A DNA stretch of 64,000 nucleotides, taken from contig OY743177.1 of the NCBI GenBank assembly GCA_963555705.1, forward strand, positions 51,784,596 to 51,848,595, read 5' to 3'. Under the pieces are notes generated by a model. The model had not been told where the DNA came from and made no database searches. It worked only from the letters and a program-made list of their open reading frames with translations. This DNA is from Ligustrum vulgare (Eukaryota > Streptophyta > Magnoliopsida > Lamiales > Oleaceae). The position numbers and the translations under genes were made by a program. This document shows, piece after piece, positions 54,715-64,000 of this stretch (its first letter is position 1; the number at the start of each line of letters is the position of its first letter).

Positions 54715-57700
54715 ACTAGGTGGAACCCAAAACAAGACCTTCAAAAATTACTTCCTAACAAATCACAAAGTCAATGACTTGACCCTTCATTACAAAAATA
54801 ATTTACAAGGTCGATCTTAAGGAACGACCTTCAAAAATTATTTCCTAAAAAAAATCACAAAGTTAAGAGCTTGACCCTTCTTTGCAAAAATAATTTACAA
54901 GATCTGCCTTAAAGCACGACATTCACAAATTATTTCCTAAAATATCACAAAGTTAAGGGCTAGACCCTTCTTTGCAAAAATAATTTATAAGGATAGCCCC
55001 AAGCACGACCTTCATAAATTATTTCATAAAAAATCTGAAAATCAAGAACTTGATCCTTCTTTGTAAAAATAATATTATAAGGTCGGTCTCAAAGCACGAC
55101 TTTCACAAATTTTTCCTAAAGCATCACAAATTCAAGGGATTGACCATCTTTGCAAAAATAATTTATAAGGTCGGCCCCAAAGAACGACCTTCACAAATTA
55201 TTTTATAAAAAATCACAAAGTCAAGGACTTGACCCTTCTTTATAAAAATAATTTAAGGTCAGCCTCAAAGCACGACCTTGACAAATTATTTCTTAAAAAA
55301 TCACAGAATCAAGGGTTTGACCTTTCTTTGCAAAAATAATTTACAAGGTCGACCTCAAAGCACGACCTTCAAAAATTATTTCCTAGAAAATCACAAAGGG
55401 AAGGGCTCGACCCTTCTTTGCAAAAATATTTTTCAATGTCTGGCTCAAAGCACGACCTTCACAAATTATTTCCTAGAAAACCATCAAGTGAAAGGCTTGA
55501 TCATTCTTTGCAAAAATATTTTACAAGGTCGACCTCAAAGCATGACCTTCACAAATTATTTCTTAAAATATCACAAAATCAAGGGCATGATCCTTCTTTC
55601 CAAAAATAATTTACAAGGTCCGCCTCAAAGAACGACCTTCAAAAATTATTTCCTAAAAAATCACAAAGTCAAAAGATTGACCATTCTTTCCAAAAATAAT
55701 TCACAAAGTCGACCCCAAAGCACAACATTCACAAAATATTTTCTAAATAAATTACAAAGTCAAGGGCTAGACCTTTTTTGCAAAAATAATTTACCAAGTC
55801 AATCACAAAACACAACATTCACAAATTATTTCCTAAAAAATCACAAAGTCAAGGGCTTGACCCTTCTTTGCAAAAATAATATTATAATAAGGTCGGCCTC
55901 AAAGTACAACCTACACAAAATTTTCCTAAAAAATCACAAATTCAAGGATTTGATCCTTCTTTACAAAAATAATTTATGAGGTTGGCCTCAAAGAACGACC
56001 TTCATAAATTATTTCCTAAAAAATCACAAAGTCAAAGACTTGATCCTCCTTTGTAAAAATAATTTACTAGTTCAACCTCAAAGCACGTCCTTCACAAATT
56101 ATTTCATAAAAAATCACAAAGTCAATGGCTTAACCCTTCTTTGTAAAAATAATTTACAACGTCGGCCTCAAAGCACAACTTTCATAGATTTTTCTTTAAA
56201 AAAATCAAAAAGTCAAGGTCTTGACCCTTATTTGCAAAAATAATTTACAAAGTCGGCCTCAAAGCACGACATTCACAAACCATTTCCTAAAAAATCACTA
56301 AGTAAAGGGCTTGACATTTCTTTGCAAAAATAATTTACAAGGTCGGTCTCAGAGCACGACCTTCACAAATTATTTCTTAAAAAATCACAATGTCAAGGGC
56401 TGACCCTTCTTTGCAAAAATAATTTACAAGATCGGCCTCAAAGCACGAAATTCACAAATTATTTCCTAAAAAACCACAAAGTCAAAATCTTAACCCTTCA
56501 TTACAAAAATAATATACAAGATCGACCTCAAAGCAGACCTTCACAAATTATTTTCTAAAAAATCACAAAGTCAAGAGCTTGACCTTTCTTTGCAAAAATA
56601 ATTTACAATGTTAGCCTCAAAGTACAATATTCACAAATTATTCCTAAAAAATCACAACATTAAGGGCTTGACCCTTCTTTGCAAAAATAATTTACAAGGT
56701 CGGCCTCAAAGTACGACCTTCACGAATTATTTTTTACATAATCACAAAGTTAATGACTTGACCCTTCTTTGCAAAAATAATTTGCAAGGTTGGCTTCAAA
56801 GCAAGACTTTCAAAAATTATTTACCAGAAAAATCACAAAATCAAGGGTTGACCCATTTTCAAGAAATAACTTACAAATTCTACCTCAAAGCACGACCTTC
56901 ACAAATTATTTATTAAAAAATCACAAAGTCAAGTACTTGATCCTTCTTTGCAAAAATAATTTATAAGGTCAGCCTCAAAGCATGACTTTCACAAATTATT
57001 TGTTAAAAAATCATAAAGTCAAGAGCTAGACTCTTCTTTGCAAAAATAATTTACAAGGTCGAGCTCAAAGCCCAACATTCACAAATTTTCCTAAAAAATC
57101 ACAAAGTTAAGAACTTGACCCTTCTTTGTAAAACTAATTTAAAGGGTCTGTCTCAAAACACAACCTTCAAAATTTATTTCCTAAAAAATCACAAAGTCAA
57201 AGGCTTGACCCTTCTTTTTAAAAATAATTTACAAGATCGGCCTCAAAGCACGATATTCACAAATTATTTCATAAAAAATCAGAAAGTTCAAGGTTTGACC
57301 CTTCTGTATAATTTATAAGGTAAGCCTAAAAGCACGACATTCACATTTTTTTCTTAAAAAATCACAAAGTAAAGGGCTTGACCCTTCTTTGTAAAAATAA
57401 TTTATAACGTCGGCCTCAAAGCACGTTCTTCGCAGATTATTTCATAAAAATCATAAAGTCAAGGACTTGACCCTTATTTGCAAAAAATGATTTATAAGAT
57501 TGGCCTCAAAGCACGACATTCACAATTTTTTCCTAAAAAATCACAAAGTCAAGGACTTGACGCTTCTTTGCGAAAATAATTTACAAGGTCGGCCTCAAAA
57601 CACGACCTTCATAAATTATTTTTAAAAAAATCACAAAGTCAAGGGCTTGACCTTTCTTTGCAAAAATAATTTACAAGGTCGGCCTCAAAGCACGATCTTC

Positions 57701-58030
57701 ACAAATTATTTCCTAAAAAATCACAAATCATGGGTTTGACCATTCTTTGCAAAAATAATTTATAAGTTCTGCCTCAGAGGACGACCTTCTCAAGTTTTTT
57801 TCTTAAAAAAATTACAATGTCAAGGGCTTGACCCTTCTTTACAAATATAATTTATAAGGTTGGCCTTGAAGCATGACATTCACAAATTACCTAAAAATTC
57901 ACAAAGTAAAAAAGAAAGGTCCTTTACTTATGCAAATAATTATAAAAGGTCTAAAAAATAGCACGACCCCGTCAAATTATTTCTTCTAAGTTTAAAAATG
58001 ATTTGTAAGGTCAGTGTATCGAGCACGATC
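54715..58030. repeat. 90-bp satellite array in the 3' region, about 36 units
   Basis: The unit reads roughly GGTCGGCCTCAAAGCACGAC, CTTCACAAATTATTTCCT, AAAAAATCACAAAGTCAAGG, GCTTGACCCTTCTTTGC and AAAAATAATTTACAA, 90 bp in all. Units differ by substitutions, with occasional 1-15-bp indels. Because 90 is divisible by three, frames run through as a 30-residue repeat (for example 55278-55979 and 57115-57318), but these are artefacts. Edges are degraded (57900-58030). Satellite-like arrays at this position are known to occur in Tat/Ogre/Retand elements and can seed free satellites. Confidence 0.93.
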
Positions 58031-58089
58031 TTTCCAAACATTATTTGTTTGTAAATAATTAATAAGTAAAGAGCACGCACTCAACAAAA

Positions 58090-60064
58090 AGTTTTTATTC
58101 CATTAACAATAGTCTAGTACAGGTAGTCTTCGGGGCATACCCCCGATCCTACGTCAAAGTTTTGTTACAGAATCCCCGAGAAAGAAATTGGTTACCAAAA
58201 GAAGATTACAAGAAAGTCATGGCTGAGTCATTGAATCTTAGGATCGCTAGCATCCCCAATATCCTCTACAACCTCACAATCCTCTTCCTCCTCAAACGGA
58301 GTAAGGTCAAGATCTTCAGCACCCAACGGGAAATCTGTTATTGGGCTTGTATTAAGATCGGGAACCTTTAGAAGACTCCAAGCTCGAGCTTGCTTCATTG
58401 CTTGAGAATAAGACTCAAGCCCATAATTTCCAAGGGCAAGCTTGTATTCTTCTGACCCATTGAAAGCTTCCATAGCCACCAACTTGGCTTGGAGTTCCTC
58501 CCCCCGGGCTTGTCAAAGCTCTTTAGTTATCCTAGCAACTTCTTCATGGGAGTAGTCGCGCTTGTAGAGGGCCGTCTCAAGATCAGCAAATTCTTTCCCC
58601 AGCTTCTCCTCGGTAGCCTTAGCCCTGTAGCATCATATTGGACAGAGTGTACGAGCTGGCCCGCTATCTCACCCCTCTCCAGACCTTGCAGAGCCACATC
58701 TCAGGTTATACTAAGCATTTGAACATCAATAAAAAAAATTATAAGATTTCGTTACAAAAGTAAAGAAGGAACAAAAATCATAAAGGACAGCAGTTTTACT
58801 TGCAGGGCCGTGCTCATGATATGCTCAATCCCTCGCTCCAGGCCAACCTCGGTCTTGTATTTTTTAACAAGGTTCGGATACAAAGTATCTTGCATTTTTC
58901 TCCTACACTCCGCCAAAGTCGGATTCTCTGGTTCAATCTCAATGTTCGACATCTGAACATGACTCGGGGGAGCTAAATCTTGAGGAACCTCCACATGATC
59001 ACGAGAAATTTGACCAGGGCTAGAGGTTGAAGTTCGGGATACTTTTTGGGTCTTGGCCTAGTCACCCCGTCTTCAGTACTCTTTTCCTTGGCAGCCTGTG
59101 CCTTTTCCAAGGCTGTCATTCTCAGGGCGTCAACGTCAAATGCGATTTCTAAAAACTGAAGATCAATAAATTCAAAGCATACAAAAAATAAAAAAAAAGA
59201 ATAAAAAATATAAGGAATAAGAAGAATAGAGGGTATTTTAGATTACGTAATTTAAGGGGCCCAGCCCTACTGAGTTGAAGATCGAAACCAACCTAATCCA
59301 AAATGTCTCAGAGGCCTCCTATGCCAAGAGGTCAAAGTCGCAAACTCTGACAGCATTGGCCATGAGTTCGGTTATAGCCTCTTAACTCAAACTCCCATTC
59401 TATTAAAGTTATCAACTTCAGGCTTTCTAAAGGTCAGCCAAGATATAGTCTCTCCCTCTCTTGGTCTTCAAAGAAAAAAATTTCTTTCCAATATTTGATA
59501 GAGGAAGGGACCTATGGTGCTTCAAAACTACCCTTCTCTCTCAAGTACACGAAGTAGTTGCACCAAAGTAAGTATTTAAGTTCGAGGAGGCACTTCCACA
59601 GGTTAACTATGGGCTCGATCCCTAGACTCCTACATAAATAAAAAAAAATAAACAAGAATCCTCCATCCATTGGGAGTGAGCTGGCCAGACACTATGTTCA
59701 CGGTCAGTAAGAAATCAATAAAAAAATGATGAAGGGGAAACCTAAGCCCTATCGTTAGGGCGTCGTTAAACACTACCACTTCCCCTTCCTGACAATGGTA
59801 GAACACCTTGTCCACATCCGAGACCCTAGCTAAATACCCATTCATTAGCCTGAACTTCATCATATTCAATTCTATCATATGCTCTTCCATCCTCTTTCTG
59901 AGTGAGGGAAGTTCAAGGTCAGTTTGTCTTGGCTTCCTTCCTACTATTGCGTCCTTAACCTCCTCCCCACTATCTGATTCGCCATCCCGGCCTTCTAGTG
60001 AGGGTTGACAAAAACCTATGGGCTCGTCCATGATTTCAACTAGCCTAAGGTTATCTGCAGTCAC
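58090..60064 (-). pseudogene. Antisense gene of the Tat-type element (Transposase_28-like protein), decayed
   Basis: Runs opposite to the element. The first segment starts at ATG 60064 and stays open to 59630 (144 codons): an acidic leader (Glu-Gly-Arg-Asp-Gly-Glu-Ser-Asp), a basic coiled stretch, then GLRFPLHHFFIDFLLTVNIV and QLTPNGWRILVYFFLF. The FPLH...F...L........QL.PN.W signature is that of the plant putative gypsy-type transposon domain (Pfam Transposase_28). Homology continues in broken frames to about 59300 (SIKYWKEIFFF near 59480). Later open segments at 58752-58994 and 58228-58482 are acidic and coiled-coil-like (ECRRKMQDTLYPNLVKKYKT) and probably belong to the same C-terminal part. 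At least six stops or shifts. Function unknown. Confidence 0.75.
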
Positions 60065-60419
60065 TTATCTAACTAGATTTTAAGGAAATAAATTATAAAA
60101 TAAAATAGGTCAGGGATGGTTGAGCTTACCTAAAGAGCTAGACTTTTGTTGAGAAGGTAGGTCGTGCTAGTTTGCCCGAGAATTTCTTTGCTCTCTTAAG
60201 AAGTTTTTCCAAGTAAAGAGAATGAGAGTATAGGGACCACATATATGTAGATGAGAAATGGATGGAAAATAAAAGAATCTTAACCTTTCTCCCTGCCACA
60301 TGCCTCACATTCGATCAAAGACTGTTCATTTTCTCACAAATAAATAAAGTATATTAGTTGGCAAAACATTTGACACTTGTCAAAACATAAATGCACCTAG
60401 AGATCTAGTCCTAATCTCT

Positions 60420-60435
60420 AGTGCATGGGGGCCAA
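60420..60435 (+). other. Polypurine tract
   Basis: AGTGCATGGGGGCCAA lies directly before the 3' LTR fragment. Confidence 0.65.
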
Positions 60436-60510
60436 TGAACGAATTATTTCCTGATCTCATCAATCACAGAATAAAGATGTGAATTCAAATACTAATTTCG
60501 GAACTTGGGA
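60436..60510 (+). repeat. 3' LTR fragment
   Basis: Matches the first ~75 bp of the 5' LTR (TGATCTCATCAATCA, AATTCAAAT, GGAACTTGG) and then stops at a 65-bp duplication. Confidence 0.7.
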
Positions 60511-60640
60511 TTGTGCAAATTGTATTTTAGAATACTATTCCTTAACCGGAACTAAATGAACTTGGAATTTGAGGATTGTGCAAATTGTATTTTAGAATAC
60601 TATTCCTTAACCGGAACTAAATGAACTTGGAATTTGAGGA
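60511..60640. repeat. Perfect 65-bp tandem duplication
   Basis: TTGTGCAAATTGTATTTTAG begins at 60511 and 60576; the two 65-bp units are identical by eye. It lies at the point where the 3' LTR is broken off. Confidence 0.9.
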
Positions 60641-61216
60641 TTTTGGATTAAAACTAAATAACAATTAAACTAGAAATGACGAGAAAATTTGACTTAAAAC
60701 AATGAAAAACGGACGCGTTAGAATTATGAATCCATTTTGACTCCATCATCCATATTTCAACCAAATCAATTAAATACAATTCATGGGTTTTGAAAATCCA
60801 TATTTCAAATATTGTTAAAACTCTATTTCGGACAAGAATTAACACATTTTCCTATACACTACCCAGCTATATTTCTATGACGAATTCGAATGTATAGAAA
60901 AGCATTACAAGATTTGTGAATATTATAGCAGATAACACAAAGCATAGGGGTATATTAATATCCCCTATCGGACTTTGTGGCAATTGAAACAAGTATAATG
61001 AAATCCTAATCTTTCAAACTTAAGAATTCATAACATCAATCACGAAATAACTGGCCAGAAAATCATATGATAATAAAAGCACGAATCAATTGCTTAAAAC
61101 CATAAATTCCTTGATTGTTGATCCTTGATTAGTTTTTGGGTGAGATTTGAAGGTATAAAAGAGTGATACATGAGTGAAAATACACGTGAGGAGAAATTTC
61201 TTTTGTTATTAAAGAA
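60641..61216. other. Unassigned AT-rich stretch before gag
   Basis: No gene. A short inverted phrase AGCATAGGGGTATATTAATATCCCCTAT (60943-60970) is present. By position it could be the leader of the gag fragment that follows, but no primer site was recognised. Confidence 0.35.
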
Positions 61217-62110
61217 ATGTCTTACAGAGAGGAATCTACATCATCATCGTCTGTGGGTGACAAGAAACAAACCAAGATGCTGGATAGAAAAATTGAGCAG
61301 GGTAATAATGATATTGCAGCGATATGGGCACAATTTGAGAGGTTTATGGCTTAGATGGATAATCGAGGTACAGAACGTGATCAGCGACCTCAGGATCAAT
61401 CTCATAATAGTTCTCGGGTTAGGAGAGGTAATAGGCGTGAGGTTGGTATGGATGATGAGGGCATGGGAAGTGAAAGTGATAGTATATCTTCGGTGGCAAG
61501 TGCGCGAAGGAGGGATAGAGGTGGTAGGTATGAGAGGGGGTATGATAGGGAGCATCATGATGCTAGGAGGCATCGAGGAGGAAGGGATGTTGTGGATGAT
61601 GACCTTGGGAACATTAAAATGAAAATACCATTGTTCCAGGGTAGGAGTGATCCGAAGGCATACTTGGATTGGGAGACCAAGGTTGAACTACTCTTCGATT
61701 GTCATCATTATTCTGAGAAGAAGAAGGTGAAATTGGCAGTGATTGAATTCAACGACTATGCACTCACTTGGTGGGATCAATTGGTGACGAGTAGGAGAAT
61801 GAATCTTGAGAGGCCGATGGAGAGTTGGGGTGAGTTAAAGACTATAATGTGGAAGGGATTTGTCCCAACTCATTATTATAGGTATATCTATCAGAGACTG
61901 CAGGGTTTAACTCAGGGAACAAGGAGTGTAGAGGAGTATTATAAGGAAATGGAGGTGGCGATGATTAGGGCCAATGTGGTGGAGGATCGGGAAGCTACAA
62001 TGGCGAGATTTTTTAGTGGGCTAAATAGGGACATTGCTAATGTGATTGAGCTATAGCACTACGTAAAGTTAGAGGACATGGTGCACTTGGCAATGAAGGT
62101 GGAAAGGCAA
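61217..62110 (+). pseudogene. Gypsy gag fragment (Tekay/Del- or Reina-like)
   Basis: ATG 61217 opens a frame (MSYREESTSSSSVGDKKQTK) that meets TAG at 61352-61354. The same frame continues from ATG 61355 for 233 codons: an Arg/Asp-rich low-complexity segment, then the retrotransposon gag domain with KMKIPLFQGRSDPKAYLDWE, the Tyr-Ser-Glu-Lys-Lys-Lys-Val block, TWWDQLVTSRR, GFVPTHYYRY, RSVEEYYKEMEVAMIRA and ATMARFFSGLNRDIANV. A TAG at 62054-62056 replaces a likely Gln. Homology runs on (HYVKLEDMVHLAMKVERQLK) to a TGA that replaces a likely Arg near 62117. No zinc knuckle or pol follows, because the LTR of another element begins within about 30 bp. Confidence 0.88.
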
Positions 62111-62139
62111 TTGAAATGAAAAGGGGCAGTAAGACACTT

Positions 62140-63169
62140 ATCGCCTGAAACTCTCGTAACTACCATACTTAACCCGTAACTTATACGCAGATTTCTTTCC
62201 TTTCTAAATTCATGGCCTATCTTTGGTATATCTTGTGGGAAACCCTAGGGCACGATTTTAGAGCTATAAAAAGAGGAAAATTATCACATAAAGGAGGCAA
62301 GAAAATTGAGAGGAAAATTAGAGATTAAAAGAGAGAATTCTTGGGATTCAAGCAAGAAGCATCAATGGAATTCACGGAGCAAATTAAAGATTTCGCCAAA
62401 AGGGGAAGCTGTGTTAATTTAATTATGTTATCTTCTTCTCCTACAAACAAGTAACGTTGTATCTATTCCTTTATTTCAATTGTTGGATTATTATGTTTTG
62501 AATGTTCAATTGAGTTTATTTGATTAATAGTTTAATTTGGCCAATTGGATTATTAATCTTTGGATCCATGAATATGCTATGTTTAGATTCTTGATCTGTA
62601 ATTGTCATTGAATCTTTACGTTAGTAGCAAATAAAACTCACACAGGTTTAGTAATAATTTGACTTGAATTGATTAATTTGAGCTTGTGAAATTAATGATC
62701 CAATTCAATTTATTCTTCTAAATTTTTATACTAGTCGTGCATTAAATCCTAAGAGCTTGTTTCTGATTGTCCGTGGTTAGAATTGGTTCGAAGAGCTTGT
62801 TTTGAATTAATACACATAAGGAAGAATTTAGATAATCAAAGCTTATTGATTATTTATGATTGATAATTGAATTAGGGATAGAAACACTTTACAAGGAATG
62901 GTATAACATTAATTGAGAGTACAACCGAACCCGAGAACAAGATTTCTTCTCATATTAATTCTCTAATCCTATTTAATGATTTATTTTATGCATAGTTTTC
63001 AATTAAGCAATTCAAACAACAAAACCCCCATTCTATTCTAATTGATCGAGCAACTAATTAGGTTCATTGTTCTTTGTGGGATCGACCCTTACTCTCGATA
63101 CTACATTATTAATTAATATTTGTGGAGTAAGGAATTATTTATTATTTTGGTGCATTGCGACACGTATCA
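62140..63169 (+). repeat. LTR of an Athila-like element (start approximate)
   Basis: Ends GACACGTATCA at 63169, just before a primer site. A TATA box (TATAAAAAG, 62265-62273) and the GGGATCGACCCTTACTC phrase near the end match the layout of the LTRs at 10529 and 17791. The start is taken near 62148 (TGAAACTCTCG), by exclusion. The partner LTR lies outside the window. Confidence 0.6.
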
Positions 63170-63175
63170 AATTTT

Positions 63176-63193
63176 TGACGCCGTTTCCGGAGA
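63176..63193 (+). other. Primer-binding site, tRNA-Asp type, mutated
   Basis: TGACGCCGTTTCCGGAGA differs at three positions from the intact site at 35394-35411. Confidence 0.75.
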
Positions 63194-63396
63194 GTGGTTA
63201 ACCAACTTAGTTGTTTAATTAATTAGAATTTATTTTCCAGTATTTATTTTATTTTTCTTTAATTCTCTATTTTTCATTAATTCTTGCTTGTCTGTTTCTT
63301 TGCTTGCATGCATAAGACTCGATCGACTAATTTTGAATATTTTGCCTAGAGATCGAGAGAACTTTTCGATAGCAAAGAAGGGCAGCACAACAACAG

Positions 63397-64000
63397 ATGG
63401 CAGCAGTAAATAACAACTTGACCCTCAAGCAGCTAGCCACAACGAATGTTGCTCAACAACCATTATGTATCACTTTTTCATTAGTGGAAGAGAACAAGAC
63501 TTTTGAGCTAAAATCCGCCCTGATCCATCTTCTGCCAACTTTCCTAGGACATCTCGATGAATATCCATACAGGTATCTTAAGGAATTTCATGTGGTGTGT
63601 GATAGTATGAGACCAACGTGAATTACAGAAGAGCAAATCAAGATGAGAGCCTTCCCGTTTTCGCTGAAAGATGCTGCTATTGACTGGCTTTATTGTCTAC
63701 ATCTGGAACAGTTACTACTTGGAATGACATGAAGAAACTTTTCTTGGAAAAATACTTCCCTGCATCTAGAGTTGGAACCATCAGAAAGGAGATATGTGGA
63801 GTGCGCCAAAACAGTAGTGAAACACTGTATGAATATTGGGAGAGTTTCAAGAAGCTTATCTCGAGCTGCCCCCATCATCAGATTAGTGAGCAGCTCTTGG
63901 TACAATACTTCTATGAAGGACTGTCACCGATGGAAAGGAGCATGATCGACACAGCAAGTTGAGGTGCATTAATGGATAAAACACCGGAACAAGCACGTGC
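63397..64000 (+). pseudogene. Athila-type gag, broken, cut by the window end
   Basis: ATG 63397 gives MAAVNNNLTLKQLATTNVAQ, then SALIHLLPTFLGHLDE and EFHVVCDSMRPT, with TGA at 63619-63621. After it the same frame reads ITEEQIKMRAFPFSLKDAAI and DWLY. A shift near 63700 moves to another frame with SGTVTTWNDMKKLFLEKYFP, ICGVRQNSSETLYEYWESFK and YFYEGLSPMERSMIDTAS, ending at TGA 63960-63962. Coding similarity continues (GALMDKTPEQAR) to the last base of the window. It is clearly related to the gag at 35492 but has independent lesions. Confidence 0.9.

Larger units (their letters stand above)
52899..60510 (+). mobile_element. Deleted Tat/Retand-type gypsy element with satellite-bearing 3' region
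   Basis: The LTR start TGATCGGTTTATTTCCCGATC at 52899 is matched at 60436 (TGAACGAATTATTTCCTGATC). The primer site after the 5' LTR has the GGCGCCGTCT core usual for Tat elements. The interior retains only the integrase end of pol. It then has about 3.3 kb of 90-bp tandem repeats, an antisense gene remnant and a polypurine tract. Gag, protease, reverse transcriptase and most of integrase are deleted. The 3' LTR is truncated after about 75 bp. Extra antisense ORFs and tandem repeats downstream of pol are known features of the Tat lineage. Confidence 0.85.

Noticed and set aside
55278..55979. 233-codon open frame with a 30-residue repeat
   Set aside because: The frame is open only because the 90-bp satellite unit is divisible by three; there is no start context, and the same repeat reads open in other frames and units.
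54715..58030. CRISPR-like regular repeats
   Set aside because: The 90-bp units are head-to-tail with no unique spacers, in plant DNA inside a retrotransposon. This is a satellite, not a CRISPR array.
61170..61622. 150-codon ORF and the opposite-strand 109-codon ORF over the gag start
   Set aside because: Out-of-frame shadows of the gag fragment, whose real frame starts at 61217 and 61355.

Overview
The window is plant nuclear DNA, most likely from a dicot. It is AT-rich and lacks bacterial gene organisation. It is packed with plant transposable elements: Ty3/gypsy retrotransposons of Athila, Tat/Retand and Tekay/Del type, a CACTA (En/Spm) element, a hAT remnant, MULE-type and hAT-like MITEs, and Helitrons carrying host gene fragments. 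I see no intact host gene, no tRNA or rRNA gene and no CRISPR. Almost every open frame is a piece of a transposon, a decayed pseudogene or low-complexity sequence.

Layout. 1-1060: decayed hAT transposase. 1.06-3.8 kb and 7.1-10.2 kb: AT-rich sequence with MITE debris. 3832-7066: a 1.1-kb segment in three tandem copies, each holding a MULE-like MITE. 10529-16756: a complete non-autonomous LTR element (two 1587-bp LTRs, 5-bp target duplication GTGAA, tRNA-Asp-type primer site) with one acidic ORF and no polymerase. 17.0-17.8 kb: Helitron termini and a dispersed repeat. 17791-41993: an Athila-like element keeping only gag and protease. Its 5' LTR is split by a CACTA element (19028-35117, 3-bp duplication ATT), whose second gene is in turn split by a young minus-strand Tekay-like retrotransposon (22977-33143, 5-bp duplication GACTT). 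This is a three-level nest with all inner boundaries visible. 41994-42935: a minus-strand gypsy fragment and a dispersed repeat. 42958-50797: a Helitron inserted in a TA repeat, carrying exon-like pieces including a type-A response-regulator fragment. 50798-52058: a second Helitron-like 3' end with an SPL1/SPL12-like SBP-box exon. 52899-60510: a deleted Tat/Retand-type element with the integrase end, an array of about 36 copies of a 90-bp repeat and an antisense gene remnant. 61217-62110: a gypsy gag fragment. 62.1 kb to the end: LTR, primer site and broken gag of another Athila-like element cut by the window edge.

Shared logic. The two Athila-like derivatives (10.5-16.8 kb and 17.8-42.0 kb) have lost the polymerase but keep the same downstream non-coding architecture: a hairpin with a constant AGGCAA loop and a covarying stem, a palindrome followed by an internal polypurine-tract-like motif, a diverged internal duplication, then the true polypurine tract. 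This suggests cis-acting RNA or DNA signals kept for trans-mobilisation. Several stops look like Trp, Gln or Arg codons changed by C-to-T transition, as expected for methylated, silenced DNA. All calls were made by reading; no database search was run.
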